DNA from: Candidatus Gracilibacteria bacterium
Lineage (GTDB): Bacteria > Patescibacteriota > Gracilibacteria > UBA1369 > UBA12473
Assembly: GCA_041658685.1 (NCBI GenBank)
Contig: JBAZZS010000005.1
Location: 1 to 32,694 of the forward strand
Length of the DNA: 32,694 nt
Reading direction: 5' to 3'
A program made the position numbers and the translations under genes. Shown piece by piece: positions 23,840-31,200 of the stretch. Numbering within the stretch: position 1 is the first letter of the stretch; every line of letters begins with the position of its first letter. The notes beneath the pieces are model-generated. The model was not told the DNA's origin and searched no databases. It was given only the letters and a program-made list of their open reading frames with translations.

Positions 23840-24130
23840 TTACATAACGGGTTTCACCCGAATTTGATTTTCCTGCACCGGCAACGGCGTGCACTTCAAC
23901 AACTCCTCCGGATCACAAAAACGCGCCACTTTATCCTCGCGCAACACGTTTTTCAAACCCGTGACCTGAGCGGTGGGCTCCACATTCTCGGTATCCACTT
24001 CATTCAAAATATCGATGTACTCAAAAACGCTCGACAACTGTTTGGAAAACTTTTCCACTTCCGCCTCAGTGAGATGCAATCGCGCCAACTTGGCTACATG
24101 CCGCACGGTCTGATCCGTAATTTTTACCAT
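23840..24130 (-). CDS. gatC: Amidotransferase subunit C (GatC)
   Basis: GatC is the small belt-like subunit that holds GatA and GatB together. The 96-residue product is a normal-length GatC: MVKITDQTVRHVAKLARLHLTEAEVEKF, then SSVFEYIDILNEVDTENVEPTAQVTGLKNVLREDK, and the C-terminal VQENQIRVKPVM-like end (consensus fvVPkvi). It is followed after 5 bp by gatA. No Shine-Dalgarno site is evident before its ATG, which follows an AT-rich stretch. Confidence 0.95.
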   Translation of the reverse strand: MVKITDQTVRHVAKLARLHLTEAEVEKFSKQLSSVFEYIDILNEVDTENVEPTAQVTGLKNVLREDKVARFCDPEELLKCTPLPVQENQIRVKPVM

Positions 24131-24173
24131 AAAAAAGATTTTTTAACTTCATTTACAATATAGGAAAAAGCCC

Positions 24174-25172
24174 CTATTCCACAATTAAATTTTTAATAAT
24201 CTTAATCAGAGTCTCTTTTTCTCGAGGATGGCTCTCCGCCACCAACAACGCCAACGCGGTCAACGCATTGTCATTGATTTTTCGTTCTCCGGATTTCTTA
24301 AAAAGAAAATCGTTTTTATCCAAAAAATAAACAAACAAAAATGATGCAACACGTTTATTCCCATCCAAAAACGGATGATCTTTAATGATAAAATACAAAA
24401 AATGCGAAGCCTTATCTTCAAGCGTAGGATACAATTCTTTTTTGCCAAACGTTTGATATAACCCTTTAATAACCCCTTCAAAACTCCCTCCCCGCTCATG
24501 ACCAAATAAATCGCTCGCCTCTTTTTTAGTTCTCAATTCTTTTTTAACTTCCGTAACAATTTGACTACAGCGTTCATACGTCAAAACAAATTTAGGTTTT
24601 CCACCTTTCTTAAAATGTAATTGCCCCTTATCATATCTATCCAATAACGATAATGTTTTTGCATAACCAGAGAGTAAATTTAAAATCTCCGCTTCTTGCC
24701 CAACCAGCAATTTTTTTCGAGATTTTTCTTGCAAAAATAAAACAGCAGTTTGCAATTCATTAAATTTTTCTTGCACTTCTAAAAGACGTTTCTCATTGAT
24801 CGCATACCCTCGAATCAAGTAATTTTTCAACATTCGGGTCGCCCAAACACGAAATTGCGTGGCTTGTTTTGAATTGATTCGATACCCAACAGAAATAATG
24901 GCATCTAAATTATAAAACTGGGTTTTATATATTTTCCCGTCCGCCGCAGTATGTTCCAAAATGGAACGTACTGATTTCTCCTTCAATTCCACGGATTTAA
25001 AAATATTGTTTAAATGCTTAGTTATAGCCGGTCTTTGAGTCCCGAAAAGCAAAGCTATTTGATTTTGAGTCAACCATATATTTTCTTTTTCTATCCGTAC
25101 ATTCAACTCCACTTCATTTTTTGAAGTCTTATAAATAAAAATGTCGCCTTTTTGTAAATTATTTTTCTTCAT
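24174..25172 (-). CDS. RhuM-family protein with C-terminal Fic/Doc domain
   Basis: A 332-residue two-domain protein. The N-terminal part (1 to about 130) matches the RhuM family: IWLTQNQIALLFGTQRPAIT (helix-turn-helix-like), SILEHTAADGKIYKTQFYNLDAIISVGYR, and QFRVWATRMLKNYLI. The C-terminal part carries the Fic motif HPFLDGNKRVASFLF near residue 271. In the HPFxDGNKR form, the Lys at the second-Gly position is typical of Doc toxins, which phosphorylate EF-Tu, rather than of AMP-transferring Fic enzymes (HPFxxGNGR). RhuM-Fic fusions are widespread, often linked to mobile or toxin-antitoxin loci. No antitoxin gene is adjacent. By eye it is more AT-rich than the gat genes beside it, which may reflect transfer. 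Targets are unknown. Confidence 0.88.
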   Translation of the reverse strand: MKKNNLQKGDIFIYKTSKNEVELNVRIEKENIWLTQNQIALLFGTQRPAITKHLNNIFKSVELKEKSVRSILEHTAADGKIYKTQFYNLDAIISVGYRINSKQATQFRVWATRMLKNYLIRGYAINEKRLLEVQEKFNELQTAVLFLQEKSRKKLLVGQEAEILNLLSGYAKTLSLLDRYDKGQLHFKKGGKPKFVLTYERCSQIVTEVKKELRTKKEASDLFGHERGGSFEGVIKGLYQTFGKKELYPTLEDKASHFLYFIIKDHPFLDGNKRVASFLFVYFLDKNDFLFKKSGERKINDNALTALALLVAESHPREKETLIKIIKNLIVE

Positions 25173-25219
25173 ATCGAATATTTTAAAAAAGCCTTCTCAG
25201 TATATTTAAATCTCCGGGT

Positions 25220-25247
25220 TTGATCAAATCTCACAAAAGGGTAAAAT
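25220..25247 (+). promoter_or_regulatory. Promoter likely giving a leaderless transcript for the 25254 gene
   Basis: TTGATC (25220-25225), a 16-bp spacer, then TAAAAT (25242-25247). The ATG at 25254 lies exactly where transcription should start, seven bases after the -10, and there is no Shine-Dalgarno site. This is position-based inference. Confidence 0.4.
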
Positions 25248-25253
25248 GCGAGT

Positions 25254-25550
25254 ATGAACACCACGGCCAATGTCAAAAAAGTCGCTTTTCTCTTTTTCCT
25301 CGCCTTCATGGGAACCCATTTATTGGCCACTTTACTGACCTCCAATGGTTACGCGTGGACGATTTTGCCCATTCTCCGAAACAGCCTCGACCTCCCGGCG
25401 CTCATGTCCGGAATCCTATACGCCTTCGCGAGCATGAAACTTTATTTTGAAGAAGCGGGTAAAAAAACCGATCTTTTCGACCTCATCGCCGGCATCGTGG
25501 GTGGTATTGTATTGATGGCCGCGATTGTGGTGGATTTTTTCATTGATTAA
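25254..25550 (+). CDS. Small three-helix membrane protein, unknown function
   Basis: A 98-residue protein with three hydrophobic segments: about 9-28 (VAFLFFLAFMGTHLLATLL), 35-60 (TILPILRNSLDLPALMSGILYAF) and 75-96 (LIAGIVGGIVLMAAIVVDFF). A charged loop EEAGKKTDLFD lies between the second and third. I do not recognise the family. It lies 9 bp before the RibL-like gene on the same strand, so the two are probably co-transcribed, but nothing shows a link to flavin metabolism. Confidence 0.75.
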   Translation: MNTTANVKKVAFLFFLAFMGTHLLATLLTSNGYAWTILPILRNSLDLPALMSGILYAFASMKLYFEEAGKKTDLFDLIAGIVGGIVLMAAIVVDFFID

Positions 25551-25559
25551 CTTTCTCTC

Positions 25560-26009
25560 ATGAAAACCCGCGTGATGGCTTTTGGAACCTTTGAATACTT
25601 GCATGCCGGGCATGAAAGTTATCTTAAAAAAGCCGCCGAACTCGGCGAGGAATTGATCGTGGTGGTGGCGCGAGACCAAACCGCGGAAAGCATTCGGGGC
25701 TATCAACTCAAACGCAACGAACGCCAACGCCTCAAAGCTGTGGAAGCGCTTCCTTTTGTGACCAAAGCCGTGCTGGGCGATGCCAAAGACAAATACAAAG
25801 TGCTCAAAAAATTCCGCCCTTCAATTCTGGCTCTCGGCTACGATCAATTTGTATTCACGCAACAGCTCCCCAAAATTCTCATCAACCTCGCCCTGGACGC
25901 CAAAATTATTCGCCTCCCTTCCTATAAACCCGAGATGTACAAAAGCACATTGATACGAGAAAATGAAGGGCCCGACAATTCCGACGAAACATCCAAAATT
26001 ACCGTTTAG
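25560..26009 (+). CDS. ribL: RibL-like FAD synthetase (cytidylyltransferase family)
   Basis: A 149-residue nucleotidyltransferase of the HxGH superfamily. Motifs are GTFEYLHAGHESYLKKAAELG (HAGH nucleotide-binding), LIVVVARDQTAESIRG, NERQRLKAVEALPFVTKAVLG and ILALGYDQF. VVVARD and ALGYDQ are closer to the archaeal FAD synthetase RibL, which adenylates FMN to FAD, than to TagD-type glycerol-3-phosphate cytidylyltransferases. Together with the stand-alone riboflavin kinase (5024-5464) this would complete FAD synthesis without bifunctional RibF. The C-terminal 25 residues are hydrophilic and poorly conserved-looking. A TagD-like role in wall polymer synthesis is the alternative; I favour RibL at about 3:1. 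Its TAG stop forms a palindrome TAGCGCTA with the stop of the converging gene. Confidence 0.8.
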   Translation: MKTRVMAFGTFEYLHAGHESYLKKAAELGEELIVVVARDQTAESIRGYQLKRNERQRLKAVEALPFVTKAVLGDAKDKYKVLKKFRPSILALGYDQFVFTQQLPKILINLALDAKIIRLPSYKPEMYKSTLIRENEGPDNSDETSKITV

Positions 26010-26011
26010 CG

Positions 26012-26806
26012 CTACTTTGGTTCAACAGCATGCAAAGCTCCCTCACGAGTTCTTTCTTGCCAAACCTGCCAATCTTCAAGCGTAATCATGCCATCGGGCT
26101 TTTTTGAACCATTAGGCCCTGCCACATCATCTTTAGAATCCACAAAACAATCTTTATTCATATCAAAAACTCCATATTTCCCTTGGAAACGATCATAAGT
26201 TCTTGTGAATAATTGATTCACAAGTAAAAAAGTATTTTTCTTTTCATCTTGCGCTAGCAAAGCTAAAGGATCTTGTGTAACGGGGTCTGTATGCCTTCCT
26301 TCAGCGGTTTTACATTGAGATGTTTTCTCCGATTGATCAGCCAAATATTTCAAACCCGCTTTAAGATCAACATTATCAAGACCACGCCACCGGCTAACCC
26401 CAAGCGAAACGACAGGTTCCACCCATTCTCCTAAGACATGGATTTTCCCATCTTTATCCGCCGAATCCTTTGAAAAAGATCGCTGCATTTCTCTATCCCC
26501 TAAAGTATTGAAAATAATGGCTTCTAATCCATCATGCTGGCGAATAAAAGCGGAAACATCTTCAATACATCCAACCGGAGTTCCTTCTCGATATAAAAAA
26601 GGAGCATGATCCTCAAGATAGTATTGCTCATCAAAATCAAATTCGTTAAAACGAATAGCATCTTTGAATCGCTGCGCTTCGCATTCCGCTATCGTCAAAA
26701 GATGGGGCGCTTCAACCGCAACAGACATGGGAGTAGTTGGCAGATCCTTTGCTTCAGCAGGACTATTGAAAGCCAGGGCTAAAGCGAGCGGCGCATGAGA
26801 GAGCAT
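26012..26806 (-). CDS. Secreted protein with EF-hand-like loop, unknown function
   Basis: A 264-residue protein that I do not recognise. The N-terminus MLSHAPLALALAFNSPAEA looks like a short signal peptide cut after AEA. Near the C-terminus (about residues 214-226) DMNKDCFVDSKDD resembles a calcium-binding EF-hand or dockerin loop (D-x-N-x-D...D), and KPDGMITLEDWQVWQ after it could be the exiting helix or a second half. Three cysteines other than the loop Cys (AECEAQ, VGCIED, SQCKTA) are present. The stretch GAATGCGAAGCGCAGCGATTC read on the gene's strand (residues near 43-49) is weakly palindromic and may be a decayed family A copy. It diverges from ftsX with a 95-bp gap. Confidence 0.7.
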   Translation of the reverse strand: MLSHAPLALALAFNSPAEAKDLPTTPMSVAVEAPHLLTIAECEAQRFKDAIRFNEFDFDEQYYLEDHAPFLYREGTPVGCIEDVSAFIRQHDGLEAIIFNTLGDREMQRSFSKDSADKDGKIHVLGEWVEPVVSLGVSRWRGLDNVDLKAGLKYLADQSEKTSQCKTAEGRHTDPVTQDPLALLAQDEKKNTFLLVNQLFTRTYDRFQGKYGVFDMNKDCFVDSKDDVAGPNGSKKPDGMITLEDWQVWQERTREGALHAVEPK

Positions 26807-26901
26807 TATTGATGGATAACGAATTAGATAATATTAAAACATGTATTCGAAATAAAGTCAAACCATTTGTCCCCTCCAGCCATTCGTGGTTCAATATAAC
26901 C

Positions 26902-27804
26902 ATGATCTCCTCCTCCTCCTTCCGCCGAAGTCTTCATCTTGCCCTCGACAATCTTTTCCGCAATAAATTTCTCACCTTCGGAACCGTACTCGTAATGGCG
27001 TTGATTTTATTTATTTTCAACATTATTTTTAGTGTCAATTCGCTCGCACAAAACGCCATTCAAGACCTCAAGGCAAAAGTCGATTTAATCCTTTATCTTG
27101 AGGACAACGCGGATTCTTTGCGCGTGAATCAACTTGTCAAAGATCTTGATACATTCCCGGAAACCACAACCGTCACCTACACCTCCAAGGAACAAGCGCT
27201 CCAAGATTTTCTTAAAAAATATTCCGAAGAAATGAACCCGTTTTCCACCTACGACCTCGAGAACCCCCTCCCGGCCAGCATCCAAATCATCACGCAATCG
27301 CCCGAAGACCACGAAACCATTCTCACCTACTTGGCGCAAGAAGGTTATAACGATCTTCTCCTCGACACCGAGAGTCGCGCGGAAAACGCCCAAATCGTAG
27401 ACAACCTTTTAAAAGTCACGGATTTCAGCCAAAAAATATTACTCGGCATCGTGATCGCCTTCATTCTCGGCAGTACGCTCATCATCGCCAATGTGATCCA
27501 AGTCACGATTTTTCACCGCAAGCGTGAAATTAAAATCATGCGTTTGGTGGGAGCCGGGATCAACTTCATCCGTTCGCCCTTTATGATTGAAGGAGCGATT
27601 TACGGGATGAGCAGTGTGGTCCTCAGTTTTGGATTTTTCCTCATATTCGATTCTCTCGTCGACCTTTCCAGCATCACATTTTCAAGTGGAGAAATTCATT
27701 ACGCTTCCCTGCTCCTTTTCCAAATCGCAGCCGGCCTGTTCTTGGGCGTATTGAGTAGCCTGATCGCCATCAACCATTATCTGAAACAAGACCTTATTTC
27801 ATGA
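26902..27804 (+). CDS. ftsX: Cell division protein FtsX
   Basis: FtsX is the membrane part of the FtsEX ABC-like complex that controls peptidoglycan hydrolases at division. The 300-residue product has the family layout. A cytoplasmic start (SSSFRRSLHLALDNLFRNKF) is followed by membrane helix 1 (LTFGTVLVMALILFIFNIIF), an extracytoplasmic domain with VDLILYLEDNADSLRVNQL and TVTYTSKEQALQDF, then three helices including RKREIKIMRLVGAGINFIRSPFMIEGAIYG. I choose the ATG at 26902, just before the conserved start; the frame stays open upstream to a TTG at 26809. ftsE, normally directly upstream, is missing here. The TGA stop overlaps the recO start (ATGA), a translational coupling. Confidence 0.95.
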   Translation: MISSSSFRRSLHLALDNLFRNKFLTFGTVLVMALILFIFNIIFSVNSLAQNAIQDLKAKVDLILYLEDNADSLRVNQLVKDLDTFPETTTVTYTSKEQALQDFLKKYSEEMNPFSTYDLENPLPASIQIITQSPEDHETILTYLAQEGYNDLLLDTESRAENAQIVDNLLKVTDFSQKILLGIVIAFILGSTLIIANVIQVTIFHRKREIKIMRLVGAGINFIRSPFMIEGAIYGMSSVVLSFGFFLIFDSLVDLSSITFSSGEIHYASLLLFQIAAGLFLGVLSSLIAINHYLKQDLIS

Positions 27805-28550
27805 AGGGAGCCTTCACCACCACCGGAATTATTCTTGGAAAGCGCGATTTCGGAGATCAAGATCGCTTCATCACCGTGCTCACTCAGGACCGCGGAAAAA
27901 TCACATGCATGGCCAAAGGCATCCGGAAAATTTCCAGCCGCCGCAATCCACCCATCGAACTCCTCAATCGAGTGAATCTTTCATTATGGAAAAGCACGCA
28001 CCACTATTACCTCACGCAAACCGTGTTGGAAGAACGTTTTGCAGACCTCAAAACCACCATGGATCGTCTCACCTCCGCTCTGTTTCTCGCGGAATTGGTG
28101 GAGCGCCTTACCCCGGAAGAAACCCCACTCCCCGAACTTTATCAACGCCTCAACGAAGCCTTATCTCTCATGAGTTTTTATCCGGACCAACACGAACGCA
28201 TTCGCGTGGCCTCGGTCCTGCAAATCCTCGATCGACTGGGATTCCTTCTCGATTTCCGGAAATGCGGATCCTGTCATAATCTTCTGCCCAAAGAAAACGC
28301 ATTTCTCGATGAAAAACACTTCAATCTCGAATGTCGTTCTTGCGCTGAAAAAAACTTTGGATTTAAACATGAACTCCCGCTCGACACCTTGAAAATCCTT
28401 CATTTTTTACGACAACACCCACTCTTGGCCGTACTACAACTCAAACTCGAAGACTCCCATGTCTTAGCCTTAAACACTCTGGGCCGACTTTTCCTTTCCC
28501 AAAATCTGTACGAACCGCTCCGGTGCGAAGCATTTTTGGGAGAATATTAA
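27801..28550 (+). CDS. recO: DNA repair protein RecO
   Basis: RecO helps RecR load RecA onto SSB-coated single-stranded DNA. The 249-residue product starts MKGAFTTTGIILGKRDFGDQDRFITVLTQDRGKI, the OB-fold, followed by a helical domain. A zinc finger CGSCHNLLP...CRSCAEK (CxxC, 24 residues, CxxC, near 156-183) is intact. It overlaps ftsX by 4 bp (ATGA), so both are likely translated from one mRNA. The stop at 28550 lies 14 bp from the converging relA/spoT stop, and no terminator fits between them. Confidence 0.95.
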   Translation: MKGAFTTTGIILGKRDFGDQDRFITVLTQDRGKITCMAKGIRKISSRRNPPIELLNRVNLSLWKSTHHYYLTQTVLEERFADLKTTMDRLTSALFLAELVERLTPEETPLPELYQRLNEALSLMSFYPDQHERIRVASVLQILDRLGFLLDFRKCGSCHNLLPKENAFLDEKHFNLECRSCAEKNFGFKHELPLDTLKILHFLRQHPLLAVLQLKLEDSHVLALNTLGRLFLSQNLYEPLRCEAFLGEY

Positions 28551-28564
28551 TACGAAAGGGGCAC

Positions 28565-30976
28565 CTACTGTTTTTTTACTGAAACGACCCCATCGACTCT
28601 CTCCAATTTAGACAAAAGCTCGGCCAATCGATCGTAATTCAAAATATCCACGGAAAGATCGCGCGTCACCCGACCCCCCTCTTTGGACACCAATGGAAAA
28701 TCAACAATATTCACGCCCATGCCGGCAATGGCCTCAAAAACATCGCGTAAAACTCCAATGCGATCTTGCGCTTCAATCCGAATTTTAACATGATAATGAA
28801 CTTCTCCGGCGTGCGCGGTCCAACTCGCGGGCAACAAACGTTCCGAAGGCGCGGTGGTGAGTTGATAACACCCGGCTCGATGCACACGAATCGTTTTCCC
28901 TCGCGTCACATACCCCACAATCGGCTGAGGAAAAACCGGCTTGCAACACGCGGACAACGTGATCGGAACATTCGCTTCCCCGGTAATGAGCACCCCCTCT
29001 TTCCCTAAAACCACTCCGGCCACTTGCGGGGTATGAGAAGGGGCCCGCTGCAAACATTCACCCAGTAATTCCTGTTCGGAAAAAATCCCGCGAACCACGG
29101 TATGAGGGAACAAAGTCCCTTCCCCCACCGTCTCAACAATATGCTCGCGATCCACAAGAGGAAGCACTTTCCCACTCCCGCCATAATGCTCCAACAATCG
29201 ATACCCGGGCCCTAAAAGAGGCTTATTCAAACGTTTCAATTCTTTATTGATCAATTCTCTCCCCGCCTTGATATTTTTTTCATGATCCATGCTTTTGAAC
29301 CAAGCCTTAATCTTATTTTTAGCCATCGCGGTTTTCACAAACGACAACCAATACCGATTGGGCTGAGGATCTTTTCGCGTCAAAATATCCACCATGTCTC
29401 CGCTCTTAAGCTCGTAATCCAATCCCACGATATGTCCATTCACTTTGGCTTGGAAGCAACGATTCCCAACATCCGTGTGCACCCCATACGCAAAATCAAC
29501 GGGCGTGGACCCCACCGGCAAATCCTTCACATCTCCTCCCGGAGTGAGTACGAAAATGCGATCTTGAAAAACCTCTATATCACTCGAAGTCCCTTCTTTC
29601 GCCCCGTTTTCCGCGTGCAAATTTTGGAGCCCATACAACCAATCAATCTGATGTTGAAGCGCTTTGACGCGCGGATCTTGCGGCGAAGAACGTTTTAAAA
29701 AATCAAACAAAATCTCCGTGTCCTTCACGGAAAATCGATGCGCTTCCAACAACCGGCGAACTCGCGCCTCTCCTTCCTTGGCTTCACTCCCGGTTCGGGA
29801 CAAACAATATTCAAGCTCGGTTCGTTGTTCGGGAAATTCGGACAATAATTCATACAATTGATTCAACAAACGCCGTCCCTGCAATAATTTTTCCACTTCC
29901 TGTCTCGGAATTTGAGTGGAAGCTCGTTTGGAATCCTCGTACCACCAGTGCGACGCAATCCCAAACTCGGATTCCTGATGCATGGACTTGGTACGAATTT
30001 GAATCTCAATGGGCTGTCGCGACAAGGAGGGCAAAAGCCCCATCACCGTAGTGTGAAGACTACGATAACCGTTCAACTTGGGCACCGCGATGTAATCCTT
30101 AAATCGGCCCGGCATCGGAGTCCATCGATTGTGAATCACCCCGAGCGTGGTGTAACAATCATATTCCTCATCCGGCAACACAATCCGAATCGCAAAAAGA
30201 TCATAAATATCATAAATGGAATTTTTATTGCTCTTTTTCAACTTGCCATGAATGCTGTACAAATGTTTCACCCGACCCGACACTTCCCCCGGGATCCCTT
30301 CTTTTTTCAACAAATTGACCAACACCTCTTGCGCCTCTTCAATGTAGCGTTCATGCACTTTGCCGTGGGCCATCAATTCCTTTTGAAGCGCAAAAAAAGG
30401 CTTGGGATACAAAAACCGAAAACACAAATCCTCCAATTCGCTTTTGATCGAATAAATACCGAGACGCGAGGCGATGGGCGCGTACACATGAAGGGTTTCT
30501 TCAGCAATGCGTTTTTGCTTGAGTTCGGGCACAAACTCAAGGGTGCGAAGGTTGTGTAACCGATCCGCCAATTTAATAAAAATCACACGAAGATCCTTGG
30601 CCATCACCAAAAACATACGTCGCCACGTTTCCACTTGCGGTTCAGCGGACTGCATTTTAATCAAACTCAATTTGGAAACACCTTGAATCAAGCGCGTTAC
30701 CTTGGGCCCGAATTGTTTTTCCACGGTTTTCATCGATGTTTCGGTATCCCCGATGTCATGAAGCAACGCGGCAATGATCGTGTCTTCATCCGGCTTGAGC
30801 GTTAACAAAATCTTAGCGGTTTCCAAAAGATGAAAAATATACGGATCCCCGGAAAATCGCGATTGCCCATGATGCGCCTCTTCCGCCAACGCAAACGCTT
30901 TTTGAACGCGAACCACATCCAAATCAGGATTGTATTCTTGCGCCGTTTTGATGAGAAAAGGGAAAGTGGTCACCAT
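28565..30976 (-). CDS. relA: Bifunctional-type (p)ppGpp synthetase/hydrolase (RelA/SpoT homologue)
   Basis: Makes and degrades the stringent-response alarmone (p)ppGpp. In 803 residues: an HD hydrolase domain with HHGQSRFSGDPYIFHLLETA, LLHDIGDTE (HD near 73-74) and IKLADRLHNLRTLE; a synthetase domain with RVKHLYSIHGKLKK, YDIYDLFAIRIV, RFKDYIAVPKLNGYRSLHTT and IEIQIRTKSMHQ; a TGS domain (about 471-535, VLTPGGDVKDLPVGSTPVDF); and a C-terminal ACT domain (RIGVLRDVFEAIAGMGVNIV). RFKD at 291-294 is the RxKD signature of bifunctional enzymes, not the ExDD of monofunctional RelA. The linker between synthetase and TGS (about 345-470) is roughly twice the usual length and charged. I choose the ATG at 30976; the longer frame adds a basic, unconserved extension. 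Confidence 0.95.
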   Translation of the reverse strand: MVTTFPFLIKTAQEYNPDLDVVRVQKAFALAEEAHHGQSRFSGDPYIFHLLETAKILLTLKPDEDTIIAALLHDIGDTETSMKTVEKQFGPKVTRLIQGVSKLSLIKMQSAEPQVETWRRMFLVMAKDLRVIFIKLADRLHNLRTLEFVPELKQKRIAEETLHVYAPIASRLGIYSIKSELEDLCFRFLYPKPFFALQKELMAHGKVHERYIEEAQEVLVNLLKKEGIPGEVSGRVKHLYSIHGKLKKSNKNSIYDIYDLFAIRIVLPDEEYDCYTTLGVIHNRWTPMPGRFKDYIAVPKLNGYRSLHTTVMGLLPSLSRQPIEIQIRTKSMHQESEFGIASHWWYEDSKRASTQIPRQEVEKLLQGRRLLNQLYELLSEFPEQRTELEYCLSRTGSEAKEGEARVRRLLEAHRFSVKDTEILFDFLKRSSPQDPRVKALQHQIDWLYGLQNLHAENGAKEGTSSDIEVFQDRIFVLTPGGDVKDLPVGSTPVDFAYGVHTDVGNRCFQAKVNGHIVGLDYELKSGDMVDILTRKDPQPNRYWLSFVKTAMAKNKIKAWFKSMDHEKNIKAGRELINKELKRLNKPLLGPGYRLLEHYGGSGKVLPLVDREHIVETVGEGTLFPHTVVRGIFSEQELLGECLQRAPSHTPQVAGVVLGKEGVLITGEANVPITLSACCKPVFPQPIVGYVTRGKTIRVHRAGCYQLTTAPSERLLPASWTAHAGEVHYHVKIRIEAQDRIGVLRDVFEAIAGMGVNIVDFPLVSKEGGRVTRDLSVDILNYDRLAELLSKLERVDGVVSVKKQ

Positions 30977-31081
30977 AGAAAAACCGTCGCAAATAAACCT
31001 TATGAGGCTGAAATAAATGTACCATAAAAAAAACTTTTTTAAAAGAAAGCGGTCAGGAAGAATTTTTGTTCGCATGGGAGC

Positions 31082-31113
31082 GAAACGCCTCGGATCATGA
31101 TTCTCGGCGTTTC
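31082..31113. terminator. Long hairpin between the repeat protein gene and relA/spoT
   Basis: GAAACGCC (31082-31089) pairs with GGCGTTTC (31106-31113), and GGATCA-TGATTC inside continues the stem with one wobble and two mismatches, giving a nearly full 32-nt hairpin. It could end the transcript of the upstream gene (stop at 31201, minus strand). No strong T run follows on the minus strand, so it may instead be another palindromic repeat. Confidence 0.45.
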
Positions 31114-31200
31114 TTCCTTAAAAATGCTCACAGAAATTTTCCTTTCCCTCTTTCTTAAAATACAAAAATACGACACTTCAATTCACTGCGTGTCTATTTG

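Noticed and set aside
26653..26673. A weak palindrome with GCGAAGCGCAGCG in the middle
   Set aside because: It lacks the CAC/GTG that flanks the loop in all good family A copies and its stem is only four pairs (GAAT/ATTC); it may be a relic or chance.
29912..30559. A 215-codon open frame on the plus strand
   Set aside because: Antisense to the relA/spoT gene and of unnatural composition (rich in His, Arg, Asn).
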